Source: Aedes albopictus (taxonomy: Eukaryota; Arthropoda; Insecta; Diptera; Culicidae). Taken from it: DNA of 64,000 bases. Location of the stretch: contig NC_085137.1 in assembly GCF_035046485.1 (NCBI RefSeq), forward strand, positions 441,754,334 through 441,818,333. The letters run 5' to 3'. Numbering within the stretch: the stretch's first letter is position 1; every line of letters starts with the position of its first letter. The notes beneath the pieces were generated by a model that did not search any database, had not been told where the DNA came from, and saw only the letters and a list, made by a program, of their open reading frames with translations. The position numbers and the translations under genes were made by a program. This document shows, piece after piece, positions 48,011 to 60,053 of the stretch.

Positions 48011-48730
48011 GAAACCTCTTATCAGTGTTTGGACGAAAAAGTGATCAGTGAACCACTCGGCAGTTTTTCTTCCCTTCTGTTGGTTCTGTTTCAATTACCA
48101 AGCGGTGTATGTTCTCTCGTCGAGTCGCATGGTTCACGAAGGAACACAAAGAAGATACTCCGATATAAACAAGCTGCGGCGATGAGCGGGCATCGCTAAG
48201 TGTAACACTTACCGATGATCTCTCATCGTTGGCTGGGGGCAACTGTGAATAATCGTTATTTTCATTAGTATTTAATGCGTTTTCGCTTTAAAAACGTGAA
48301 CTACTATTTAATTTAACTGTATTCCCGACGTTGCAGGTTGTGTAGTCACAATAAAAAAAATAATTATGGCAATAAAATATTCTTACCGAATGCATCGCTT
48401 TCATTAGCGTCATCGAGCATCTTCTCTCTTGATTGCGCTCTCGTATCGAACCGGACAAGAGAATGATCAGCATTTCGAGGAGCGTTTCCGAGCATGTTGG
48501 TTCACGAAATGTTACAATCGCGAATGTATCACTTGCTGAGCATGGACCATTCAGTGGTTCGCGATAAAAATCCACACACTGCCTCTTATGCTACCTTAAA
48601 ATTCATTTAACCCTTTGTAGCCGGAAATTTTCCAAGCGTTATTAAAGATTTTTTTTAAAAATATTTCTGTGTTTTTGGTGCTCAACAGCAGCATAAAACG
48701 GGAAGAATATGATGCAGAATATTTTTTTCT
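48011..48730. other. No recognised gene
   Basis: A GC-richer patch (48040-48240) and AT-rich flanks, with short frames of no recognisable family. Confidence 0.35.
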
Positions 48731-49130
48731 GGATGTCCTAAGTCATTTGAACTGTTCTTGTGTTCAGATCCTGAAGTCTACGTATCAAGTAGTAACTTCT
48801 TTCATTATACAAAGCTCCGATTTGTATTCTATCATGTCAAGTAAGTCTTCTGAAAGTTCAATAGATAGTTTCAGATCAGTGGAAATATCCTAGGCCAACG
48901 AAACTATTCTTGTAGATCCTAAAGTCTACAGGTATTACAGTAACTTCTTTCATCATACAATGCTACGATTTGTATTCTATCATACCTAATAAGTCTTCTG
49001 AAAGTTCAATACACAGTATCAGATCTATTGGGATATCCTAGGTCATCCAAACCGTTCTTGAGATTACATCTTTAAGTCTCCATGTGCAACGGTGTAATCT
49101 ATCCTGTTCAGTAAGTCTCCTGAAAGCAGT
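48731..49130. repeat. 150-bp tandem repeat, about 2.7 copies
   Basis: Copies begin near 48731, 48881 and 49030. They share ATNTCCTAGG-like, AGTAACTTCTTTCAT, GATTTGTATTCTATCAT and AAGTCTTCTGAAAGTTCAAT segments. The third copy is partial and diverged. The open frame at 48669-48893 is a by-product. Confidence 0.8.
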
Positions 49131-49280
49131 CTTGCGAATAATCGCGACCATCACGAGACAATCACTTGAACCGCTTTCTGGAGTCACCGTTCCCAAGGTG
49201 ATACGAACCAGCTAGCATGTCACGCCTGGAATGATAAACATGTTGTGGGTTCCACCCTTCGCAGCTTTGCAGCGATAGCA

Positions 49281-51343
49281 GGGTGGCCACCGAACCGGGA
49301 AAAACGGGAAAACCGGGAAAAAGACGGGAATTCGAAACGACCGGGAAAAAAGCGGGAAAAAGCCGGGAATTTGAGATGATTACCGGGAAAATTGTTGTTG
49401 AGAGTAACTTGTTGTGAGTGTAGAATTAGCATCTAAGTTAAAATACACAAAAATAAAAACAAAAAAAAGTAACTTGTTGAGCATATTTGAATGTTAACAC
49501 CTCAACGATAATCTGCAAAACCAAATCAAACTTAAATAAAGGTATGTTCCGTTTTGGTCAACACGATCAACGATTTCCAGTTGACAAAAACAGAATAATT
49601 TTCTGCGACAAAATAATTTGTAACATTTAAAGCATACGTTTCCTTCCGAAAGGCATTTTTTACAGATTCCTACAGAAATTTCTCCTGGGATACTTCTACG
49701 AAATCCCAAGAAATTCGCCTGTGCAGACACTTGGAATTTCCCCAGAGTAGTACTTGGAATTCTCCAAGACGTTCCTTCTGGAATTCCTCTAGGTTTTTGT
49801 ACCGCTTGACTATATCTTGAAATTCGATGCGATTTTTGCGAGGAAAAAGTTTCTTATTTGTGGAATTTTTTCAAAAGTTTTTTTTTCTCGGATTAGCTCG
49901 TGTCCTTCCTCAATTAGATATGTTTTTTTCCAGGGATTCTTTCCAAAATTTCATCAGGAATCTGAATTCATTAGGAAATTCATTCTTGGTTTTAACCAAG
50001 ACAATAGTTTATTCAAGATTCCTTTCTAACGATTTCCTCGATGAATCAATTTTCCTTTCGCAATTCTTACAGGAGTTGCTCCAATTTTCAAAATTTCGTA
50101 CAAAAATTCTTCCAAGTTTGTTTTTTTTTTGAAATTCCGACAGAGAAATCTTCGAATATAAAATTCTTTTTCTTGGGCATTTTCCAGGTGCTTGCTTTAG
50201 GAAACCGCTAGGATTTGCTTATGAGCGTACACCAGAAGTTACTTTGGGGAACCTTTCAGAAGTTCCCTCGCAAATCATTCAGAAGTTTCTCCTGGGAGCC
50301 CTTCTGGGAGGGATTCCTTACAAAAACTTGTCGGTAGCTATTTCTGGAAATACTCTAAAACCTGAAAAACAAACTACTGCTGGAGTTTTTTTTTCGAGAA
50401 AATCTTCCAAGGGTTCCTTGAGAAACCTTCTAGACATATGGGATTACTTTCGAAGCTTGGGAATCCTTCAGAAGTTCCTGGAGAAATCCCTAGATCAAAT
50501 TTATGATACCAGACCAAACTTCTATTCCCTAATTGCCAACAGACTTAAATCCTAAATTCCCTGAACCTCTAAAGTATTTCCTGGGGAAACTCCCAGAATA
50601 AAACCATTAAGCCTCGCTTTTCGTGTTCAGCATTAGCGTGGTGTTGGCGGTGGTGGCCAACCGCGCGAGTTACGGATGGTTGAGGAATCTGGAGGAATCC
50701 ACAAAAGATACACAAGGTGGCATCCTTAACACGAAATACTGAAGGAATTCAAGATAGTATTTTTGGAGTAATCGAAAAGATGAAATCTTGGACAAAACTC
50801 TGTAAGAATCTCCCGATGAAAGTTCTTGGGGGAATACTCAGTTGGACATCCTGGAGGAATCTCCGGAAACAACACCAACTAAGTTGTGTTAGGGCACCTA
50901 CGCTAATGATTATAAAAAAGTCCGACCTTGGCTGATTTTATTTTACCTATTATAGATCTATCATAGTTAGCTAACTCTTTCACACTTGTTAACTTTTTTC
51001 TAAAGTACAAGAAAATAAGTAAAATGATGTGTGAGGGAAAGCTTGAATTGTGCACTATTTAGAGCTGAATGAAAATGTATTGTAAGTAATTGTCGCATAC
51101 GTATGTCTTTTATGCCATCATTGCTGGTTACTTCCATTTTTTCCTTAAATGCATTGCGTCAAGCAAGAATAATGTTAAACTAGTAAGTGCATTTTACATG
51201 GTTCTTATCATCCATATGAAACGAAAATTGGGCGTTACCTACTAAAAAATGTGGACTTTCAAAACCGGGAAAAGTTCAGTAATCGTACCGGGAAAACCGG
51301 GAAAAAGACGGGAATTTCAAAACTGAAATTTAGTGGCCACCCT
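49281..51343. mobile_element. 2.06-kb TIR element with GGGTGGCCAC ends and 9-bp TSD
   Basis: GGGTGGCCAC at the left end is inverted at the right end (51334-51343). GCGATAGCA is duplicated at 49272-49280 and 51344-51352. Subterminal CCGGGAAAA and AAAGACGGGAATT units are clustered at both ends. The interior is largely TTCCAGGAATTC-type 12-bp lattice. It has no transposase frame and is non-autonomous. The 9-bp TSD suggests a Mutator-like origin, but hAT with a mis-set border is possible. Confidence 0.8.
49640..50600. repeat. Degenerate 12-bp lattice (GGAATTCCTCCA type) inside the TIR element
   Basis: Loose repeats of TTC(C/T)TNNAGAAATT and GGAATTCCTC occur throughout. The small frames at 49817-50555 follow this lattice and are not genes. 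Confidence 0.6.
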
Positions 51344-51352
51344 GCGATAGCA

Positions 51353-52823
51353 GTGGCTGAGTATGCTTCAGGCGGGTTGCGAGAGAATCAATCTCTCTGA
51401 GCAACGATGCATAACGGGCGAAGTGAAAGCGTTTGCCGTATCCAGGGCGATCTGCGTGGTGCGCTCAATGTGTGCGTATAAACTGAGCTATGCAAAACGA
51501 ATAGGATTTATGACGTAGTACCGTGCTTGTGATAATACACATGCATAGTTTTACATGCTGTTGCGCGTGCATCTGCTTGAGGCGACGGAGAGAGTCATGA
51601 CACTCACATGAGCCGTATCCAAGTCAGGATGATTGTAGCAAAACAAGGGTGACCGGGTGACTATGATGGGATTCTGTCTTTTCTGGTGTTAGCGACTGTA
51701 GAGAGAGCGAATCAGAAACCGCAAAGACAGGGTGATACAAGTTTGGTGTTTATCAGCTTTTTTGTGACTTGTACGCTGATGCTTCGCGACACTGCCTGAA
51801 AGTTTAATGGACATCATGAAATCAGCTAGGGTCATCTAAACTATTATGACGTTTAAAATCTAGCATGTACAGCAATTAAAGTTTCTGGTTTGGCTGAATA
51901 GAGTTATATTTTATAATATATTGTACTTATCTGGAGTTCACAGAATACGTTCAGAGACTATGACATAGCTTCGGGACATTAAGAATCGTACAGACTGTCC
52001 TGCAATATATTACATGGAGACTAGAGCAGTAATAATTTCTTTTTTTGCTGTTTTGAGTTGCACAACATTGCCAACGGTAAGATTGTATCTTATCCGTTTG
52101 TTTAGCGTTTTTTAACAATTATAATAAAACTGAATCAACAATACTTCACTACAACACTCGGTTTGTGGCTGCAGTCCTTATTATCGGTTGTGTACCACAT
52201 TTGCATTGAGATTTGTGCTCGAGATGTAGCTTCGTCATATCTCCACCTTAGCTGCAAGTTCTTAGCTGTAGGGAAGTTTAATAATCCTGAAATATTTCAA
52301 AAGTATTATGGATTGGCTCTGGGTTTCACAGAAGTTCACGGATCTGGGTGGGTTAGACTAGGTTACGTGACACTTTATAGCACAAATAATAACTACAACG
52401 AATGCAGATTTAAAAAAATGAGTTTCATAAAAGTTTGACCAACCTTAGATGTTTCAAAGGTACAGAACAATGCCTTCTAGTCTTTGAAGAATATTAGTAA
52501 ATATGGTTCATCAATCAGTGTAGTAGGGTAGCATTGCAAGTGTAGATTCAAAGTTGCGTAGTCCATGATAGAATGGATGTCCTAAATTATTACAAAACTA
52601 TCATGAAGTGACCCTTGAGAGTTAGGAGGCACTTTTTTTCCTTCACTCACGCGAGTGGAGATCTATCACACCATCCATGATATTATCCGGATAATGCAGC
52701 CTGTGGCATTTTCCTTCCACCCATAGGCGTTTGAAAAGGATCACACTCCGATTCCTTTGCGTGATATAAGTATGGTCTTTTTAACTAACTCCACTGGATA
52801 ACTGACACTGAGGAAAGTTACAA
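51353..52823. other. Non-coding stretch with an RTE 3'-end remnant
   Basis: No gene is seen. Around 52130-52230, ATCAACAATA followed by CTCGGTTTGTGGCTGC resembles the 3' end of the RTE at 32107 onward, suggesting a short truncated remnant. The rest is unremarkable AT-rich DNA. Confidence 0.35.
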
Positions 52824-52891
52824 GTGGTAGTCGAAATACGCGTATCTGTCAAAGGATAAGCAATTAGGGCGGAATTGAAAGGTACAGTGGC
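52824..52891 (-). repeat. Dispersed repeat shared with 10708-10772
   Basis: The reverse complement matches 10708-10772 almost throughout, including GACAG(A/T)(A)ACGCGTATTTCG and CGACTACCACT. It is probably a piece of an unidentified mobile element. Confidence 0.6.
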
Positions 52892-53958
52892 GGAATTAAA
52901 AGGTGGCATCTCGTAGCCTCACTTTTTACCCGTTCAATGACCCTAAAACTTGCAATTGCGGAGGACTCAAGATCAGAAACAAATTGCAAATGGACGGAAA
53001 CAGCTATTATCGTCATTTTCTACAAATTACAAGCCAGTTTGTTGAGAAAATTCAAGAATTTACATTCGTTGAATAGGTAGATTTGAGGTTAGGGAATCGC
53101 CCACTGTACAAAACTGATTACAGTGTCCTGGGCTGAAAATCTCGTTAATAAAGATAATAAAAATAAACTGATTACAGTCATTCGAAGAGGGTATTCTGCT
53201 TAGAGGGTTCGAAAAGTCGGTACAAGATAACTCTCACTCACAAATCGTTTGCTCTCGCAGGAGAAAATGTTTGCTCAATTTGCACCAACCCACATTTTCA
53301 CCCGTGTGACGTCTGAGCGGTGCCGTGTTATCTAGATGGCCTTGGATACAAGTAGATTCTATGTAAACACGGTATCGCTAAACATCTCGTGCATCGGTGG
53401 AGACCATTATGAAGAACTAAAGCCTTACATGTGCCGAAAAACTTTGTCGAAGACCGCAAAGTCATTCGAAGTTTCTGAGAAAAGATATTACCTGTAAGCC
53501 ATCTGGTGGAGCCTCTCATTTAACATGTAAAGGAATAACAATAGCAATAAAATCTCATTGACGGACATGTGTTGTCTAGGCTATTGCTTTTTTAACAGGT
53601 GTATGATCACGTTGTGGTCTTTGACAAAGTTTTTCGGTGTATCCTAGGCTATATTTCTGTACAATCGATTACGTATTTTAGAAAAAAAAAAAATAGTGCT
53701 CCTCACGAGAAAAGTGCAAAAAACGATGTTTTCACATATAAACTCCCATACAAACTTCAAACGAGTTTAGCACCGCCCAAATATTAAATGATTGAGCTGT
53801 AAATTTGACCAGAGCATCGTGGCGTTATATAGAACGAAATAACAATGGGGCCTATCGAACTTTTTGACATCTGTTTTTTTTTTTCATACAAGCTAGAGCC
53901 ACCCTAATCTCTAGTAATGATGGAACTGATGCTCCTCCGTGGTGAGCAGTTGCCAATA
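52892..53958. other. Non-coding stretch, no recognised gene
   Basis: AT-rich sequence with short open frames that resemble no family. It holds a SINE 3' stub (listed) and homopolymer A/T runs near 53686 and 53874. Confidence 0.4.
53127..53166 (+). mobile_element. 3' stub of a tRNA-derived SINE
   Basis: GGGCTGAAAATCTCGTTAAT plus an A-rich tail matches the 3' end of the SINE at 42914-43080. The tRNA head is missing (5' truncation). Confidence 0.55.
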
Positions 53959-53960
53959 TA

Positions 53961-54341
53961 CACGGAACCGCCAAACTACCCAAAATTGAGTTCTTTTGAC
54001 GCAATCCCATAGTTCCGCCCAATAAGCCAAATTTGAGTAAATCGATTAAACTCACACTAGGTAAATTGCCTTTACCTCCAGCAAAAAAATATACTTAAGA
54101 GTAGGTAAATTCAACCCAAGACCCCCCCCTCATTCAACCCAAATTTTAGTATACCTGCATTTACTCAAAATTGGCTTATTGAGCTCAAGGACCCCCATTG
54201 GGTAGATGCATCTCTGTTTGTTTTTGACAACATCGGTGGGTAAAAGAGGGAAAACAACCTAATTTTGGGTAATTAGTTTATTCGATATACTCAGCTTTGA
54301 GTAAAATCGACCCAAAAATTAGGTAGTTTGATTTCTCCGTG
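53961..54341. mobile_element. MITE with CACGGA ends and TA TSD
   Basis: The ends CACGGAACCGCCAAACTACC and (inverted) CACGGAGAAATCAAACTACC are flanked by TA at 53959-53960 and 54342-54343. It is 381 bp, with internal GGGTAAT/ACCCAAA repeats and no ORF of note. A Tc1/mariner-type MITE is the simplest reading. Confidence 0.8.
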
Positions 54342-54372
54342 TAGACCACCTCATGTCGAAAATCTCTGCATC

Positions 54373-54591
54373 AACATGTCTAAAGGGTCTAACTCGTTTT
54401 GTAAACAAACACTGTTTCTGTCGCTGTAGGGTCTATCTCGATCCACCCACGCATCTGGGGGCCGTTATCAGAAAGATCTATCTTCGCTCTTTCTGATAAC
54501 GGCCCCCAGATGCGTGGGTGGATCGAGATAGACCCTACAGCGACAGAAACAATGTTTGTTTACAAAACGAGTTAGACCCTTTAGACATGTT
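54373..54591. repeat. Near-perfect hairpin: 104-bp arms, 11-nt loop, one mismatch
   Basis: Arm 54373-54476 and the reverse complement of 54488-54591 agree at 103 of 104 positions by eye; the sole difference is C/T in AAACAAACA(C/T)TGTTTC. Weaker pairing extends to 54368-54596. Motifs TGTTTGTTTAC and CCACCCACGCA are shared with the foldbacks at 11604-11846 and 31832-32069, so it is probably the youngest member of a foldback family. Transcription of either strand would give a long duplex. Confidence 0.9.
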
Positions 54592-55599
54592 AATGCCGCT
54601 ATGTCTTTCGCTCTTTAGGAAAGCTAGAAATCAACAGGACCAAACAGCTGTCAAATTTAACAGGTGCTGGTCCTTTCGTTTTCTAATTTTCAATAGGAGA
54701 GAAGAGAGAAATTTCTGCGTGACGTCACCGTGCATTGGAATGTGTATTGATTGATTCACCAACCCGGGCAGAAGAAAATAACAAAAGAAGATCAAATTTT
54801 GCCATTGAAAATGAATAGCTGAATAACTGATTCAGTTATTGTACGTTTCAAAATATGTTGTCTTTGGTTTGATCTTATAATAACAGAATTAGTTAAGGAG
54901 AAACTTCAGAGAATATAAATATGGCTGCCACAATGGCCGACTTGGACCCCTATTCACGTTTTCAAGAGCACCAATCTTAACAATTCGTAAACAAATGCGC
55001 TCGATTTGAAAAAGCTGCCCCTTTTTGCAAGTGAGCAAAGCCAGGATAAACAAGTGTGGCGTCGTTCGTCAGATTTGTGCCTCTAAAGTTTGTATGCAAG
55101 ATTGCAAAGGGATTTCTTGATGTTTCACCTTAATATTGAGTTATTTTCCGGTACAAAGTGAGTTATTAATTTTTGTTCTTTTAGCTTTTATTCCCAACAA
55201 ACCAATAACAAGTTTTGCCATTTATCTATTAATTTTTAATAGTAATATTTTATCTTGTCATGTTCTCTGACAAAATACATGAAATCCAAATAACTCTTCA
55301 ATAATAAGTTCAGAAGAACTTATTTCGTCAAGATGACATATTTTTCCAGTACACTAAGGTCTTTCTTTACACGGTTTTTTACACGTTTTTTTACACGGCT
55401 TTTTTACACGGTTTTTTTTACACGGATTCGCGAATTAACACGGGTTTTTCAACTTTCTCGCGCTAAGTGTCTAGAAGGGAACTCTTACTAAAAGGTAGAA
55501 ATGGGAAAGGGCTGCAAGGGGGGGGGGGGGCTAATATATGGGGGGCTAGGAGGGGTTAAATGGGGGTTTTCCTAAAGGTGATTTCTGGAGTATGGTTCT

Positions 55600-57090
55600 G
55601 TTACGAACATCTTAAAAGATGTTCTAGGTAACCCAAGAACTTAGGTTATCCAAGGACTTTCGCGAGTAAGCGCCTTAAGATCTACAAGCGTAATCGATTG
55701 ATTGTAGTCACATTACTGATATGGTGCAACATCCTACAGGTCCTTAGAGCATAGTCCTGTAGAGACGTACTTTTCCAAGATATTCTAGGACCTCCAACAA
55801 CTTCAGAGAGTACAGGCCTGAAAATCTACGAGCGTAATCAATTAATTGTTGCTATATTATTGATGCGGTGTAACATCCTACAGAGTCATGGAGCATGGTT
55901 CTGTAGAAAATTACTTCCTAAATATGCTCTAGGTTATCCAAGAATTTCCGCGAATAAAGAATTCAAGATCTACAAGCGTAATGAATGGATTGTAGTTGCA
56001 TTACTGATACGGTGTGACATTAGGGCAGTTCAGACTTTAGACATGTCAAAAAATCGAAACTCCCATATGTTCATTACAATCCTCGGTGCAAAACTAGAGT
56101 CCTGTAATATTTTTAGCCATTTCGATAGTGATTTAATGGTGGCCCAAAAGCAAAATAGGTTTATATGGGAATTACTATGAAGAATTTTCGAAAAAGGTTC
56201 TCCGTGCTGTAGAGCATTACCACATATATAAAGTCATAGGGTTAAAGCCGAATTGAATTCCTCAGACTTCAGTGATGAATGTTGCCGAAGACCGGAACTT
56301 ATTTCGACAATCGGGTAAAAAGTTATTAAACAAATTCTCACTCGCATGCGCGTCTTTGTACTCGATGTCCTGCAAGGTATGCAAGAAGGTAAAACACATA
56401 CTATGATTGCGTGTCAAGCGTGTCGATCGAGCTGCGGTCTTCTGTTCAATCATACATGTATGAATATTGATTAATAACTTCTGTCTCGTAAGTCGAAACG
56501 AGTTGCATTCTTCGGAAACATTCATCATTGAGGTCTGAAGAATTCAATTTGACTTTGACCCTATGACTTCATCCATGTGGTAATGCTCTACAGCGCGAAG
56601 AACCTATTTCGAAAATTCTCCATAGTAATTCCCATATAAACATATTTTGCTTTTGGGCCACCATTAAATCACCACCTAAACGGCTGAAAATTTTACAGGA
56701 CTCTAGTTTTACACCAAGGATTGTAATGAACATATGGGAGCTATGAATTTTTAACATGTTCAAAGTCTGAACTGCCCTAGTGTGACATCCTACAGGTCCA
56801 TGGAGCATAGTTCTGAAGAGATGTTATTTTCAAGGATTTTCTAGGGCATTCAAGAACTTCCGCGAGCAGTGGTCTTAATATCTACAAGCGTAATCGATGG
56901 ATTGTAGTTACATTACTGAAGTTCTTGGAGATGTAAATTTGAGGTCATGTTTGAAAATTTTCATTTACAGAACAATGCTCCACAGGCCTATAGGATGTTG
57001 AACAGTATCAGTAATGTAACAACAATCAATCGATTATGCTCGTAGATATTGAAGCCTTTACTCGCGAAAGTTCCTGGGTGTTCTGGAACA
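55600..57090. repeat. 144-bp tandem array (with one inverted copy)
   Basis: The landmark A(A/T)(G/T)ATCTAC(A/G)AGCGTAAT starts near 55678, 55821, 55965 and 56877. The first gaps are 143 and 144 bp. The last is 912 bp, which becomes 144 after removing the 759-bp insert and its 9-bp duplication. A further copy lies in inverse orientation at about 56960-57090. Confidence 0.85.
56021..56779. mobile_element. MULE-like foldback element with 9-bp TSD
   Basis: The long inverted arms (about 255 bp each) start TAGGGCAGTTCAGAC and end GTCTGAACTGCCCTA. GTGTGACAT is duplicated at 56012-56020 and 56780-56788. Long TIRs with a 9-bp TSD are the usual Mutator-like signature. The spacer (about 56285-56520) has no transposase. 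Confidence 0.8.
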
Positions 57091-57537
57091 TCTTTCTCTA
57101 CACCACCTTGCTCCGCGGATATGTACGGTGTTGACAGTCTCCTTGATCCTTCGTTTCGTCCGTCTCAACAGTCCTTGACACCCCAAAATGTTCTCTGCGA
57201 CCTTCCTTGGAAACAGTATGCACTCTGCTCTCCATAACCCATCCCTTGTCCCCTTCCCCACTAACCCTTAGATTCAACCCTTATTACTACCCCCTCCCTT
57301 TCCTTATTAACTCTTCAAAACAAACCTCGGATACCTGAAGGTGAGGACATTTCAAATATTTTCAGATTTCCCTCAGTTTTTTTTTACACGGATTCCCGAA
57401 TTAACACGGTTTTTTTTACACGGTTTCGCAAATTAACACGGTTTTTTCCACGGTTTCGCGAATTAACACGGTTTTTTACACTTTTTTTATACACGGGACG
57501 TATCCCCCGTGTAAAAAAAGACCATAGTGTATTCAGT

Positions 57538-57641
57538 TAGGGTCTGGGAACATTTGGGCAGGCGTACCTATTTTGGGCACTTGCTGCTATAACTCAGTCA
57601 ATTGAAAACTTATTGGGCTACCCAAATGGCCCCAGACCCTA
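57538..57641. mobile_element. Deleted foldback copy, TAGGGTCTGGGA ends
   Basis: The ends TAGGGTCTGGGAACATTTGG and (inverted) TAGGGTCTGGGGCCATTTGG bracket a remnant containing CACTTGCTGCTATAACTCAG, shared with 24151-24395. At 104 bp it is an internally deleted relative of that copy. Confidence 0.7.
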
Positions 57642-57752
57642 TTTATTATTATTCAAAAATATCTCAGAAATAACAAATTTTGCAATGATAACATTTTTGT
57701 TCTTAGCGAGGTGTTATTCATAAAAAATCATAAGAATGGTAAAATGAGATAT

Positions 57753-59409
57753 AAGCTCCGTCAGAAGACCTCATTCGCGTCATATGTCTTTTTGTTGCGC
57801 TCTGCGGGTGCTCTATACTGCCCCACTCGCATATCAGTCCTATTTAACTTTTCATCACTTTTGAGTTAACGTTATGAATAATCATTTTTAACGTACTTTT
57901 AAAATCAATAATTAAATTTGCGTATTTTTATGTGAATGTGCGAAAAAACATACCAAATCATGAGCATCCCATATTGAAAGTACCCGCATAATAGTCCCAT
58001 CACGAATTTATACTACGAAATCAACCTGCAAGCAGATAGCTATTGCATGCAATTTGTAGTTTTTATTAAAAGAATTTCTTGATCGGGTGACCTTTACTTA
58101 CATGCCTGATAACGATTGACATTCGATCGGAAATGAACCGGTTCACGCTACGCGAATCAATCAGCTCAGCGCCAGCAAACGCGTTACGTCACACATTCTA
58201 GTGTGATCAGACGTTTTCTCGCTTCGCCGGAAAGACCCGACCCGTGCACATTTGATTCCGTGTACAAATCTGTCCGTCACAGTCCATCCATCTCTCTATT
58301 GAAACCTGTTGAACCATCATCATTCATATCATCGATGTTACCTTACCGGCTCGGGGCGGTCAATATCATCATCATCATCATCATCGCCATCGTGAATGGA
58401 GAGAATAATACAATTCAATTCTATCAATAAAACGCAAACTGATAACTAACGTCCGCGTTGTCGGCTATTTCTCCGTATTGTGTCTGTGTGTCTGTCTCCG
58501 CCGTTGTGGGTATAAAACGCACCTCAAACAATGAATTATTCATCCCTCAGCTGGTTGAAATTGTTATCTTTCAATCCCCCGTAGGGAGGTAGATAGAAAC
58601 GTTGACGTCGCTTGGTTAGCGGCCGGGAGCGACGAATTCCCGCATACCCATCTAAGTGCTCTAGTTGCCGTGCGCCGGCTACGGTTATTCTATCTAGATG
58701 GTCCTTGATTTTGATACGATTCGACTGAAACAGTAATTAAAATCCGATCAATAATCGTTTTGTCATTCACCGGTATTTGTGAAGAGGTTTTTCAGATATG
58801 CGATATTTATCTCTGATTCGAGTGTTTAGTTAACTTAAGTGTTATGGTTTAGGATCGCAAATTTAGTCGGCAGATTCGATTATCTGAGCCTCCTAGGGAA
58901 CCAGAATTTGGAAAAGATTTTTGCTTGTTGATCTGTAATACGAATTAACTACTAAAATTTGAAAGGATTGATGTGCAATCTTGATAAATCTAAAATCTTT
59001 TGTCTGTGATAAGTTCAAATTTCCTTCTTAGACTTGGTTCCAATTTTATTACTAACATTAATGCTTATAAACCTCCAATTATACAGAGAAAGCCGCCCAT
59101 GAAACTATTAAAGAAAACACTTCGAGCTGGCGTTCTATAGAGTGCCTGCAATATTCTGTCTAGTAAGAGCGCTAGCAAAGCTTCACTACATAACTACATG
59201 AGATAACGACTTAATTGCGCTCAATGGTATCGGTCAGCAAGCATAATGCCTTCGCGATGGCATCTCCTCCTGCCTGTATGTAGTGTTGCCAGTAATTCGC
59301 AAACCAGTGCAGTGATTGTCTCTCAGTTTAGCCCACTTAATCTTTAGTAGCAGCATCTGAGAGCCAGCTAGCCTGCCGGATGCTGGACATTCGAACACAC
59401 AATACTAAT
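57753..59409. other. Upstream region of Arf6, no recognised gene
   Basis: This AT-rich sequence with some GC-richer blocks (58100-58700) is less repeat-like than its surroundings and probably holds the Arf6 promoter and first non-coding exon. It contains an (ATC)n microsatellite at about 58365-58385. The open frame at 58203-58430 has no recognisable protein features. I could not place a TATA box or initiator with confidence. Confidence 0.4.
58365..58385. repeat. (ATC)n microsatellite
   Basis: ATC triplet repeats, seven units. Confidence 0.85.

Positions 59410-60053
<644 letters not shown>

Larger units (their letters stand above)
55352..57529. mobile_element. Tc1/mariner- or pogo-like TIR element, TA TSD, non-autonomous
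   Basis: The ends CACTAAGGTCTTTCTTTACA and (inverted) CACTATGGTCTTTTTTTACA are flanked by TA at 55350-55351 and 57530-57531. Both subterminal regions repeat TTACACGG and GAATTAACACGG several times. The interior is a 144-bp tandem array plus a nested foldback. No transposase frame is present. Confidence 0.85.
54763..57752. mobile_element. Degraded second copy of the CCCGGG(C/T)AGA-ended, TAACAAAA-rich element
   Basis: The left end reads CCCGGGCAGAAG followed by AATAACAAAAG, like the element at 44935-45893. Matching internal sequence (GAATGGTAAAATGAGATAT versus GAATGGCAAAACGAGATAT) appears at 57735-57752, after two nested insertions. The right terminus is missing. Pairing of the two halves is an inference. 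Confidence 0.45.

Noticed and set aside
55360..55470. CRISPR-like array from repeated TTACACGG and GAATTAACACGG units
   Set aside because: Units are short and irregular, lie in both ends of a TA-flanked transposon, and the genome is eukaryotic.
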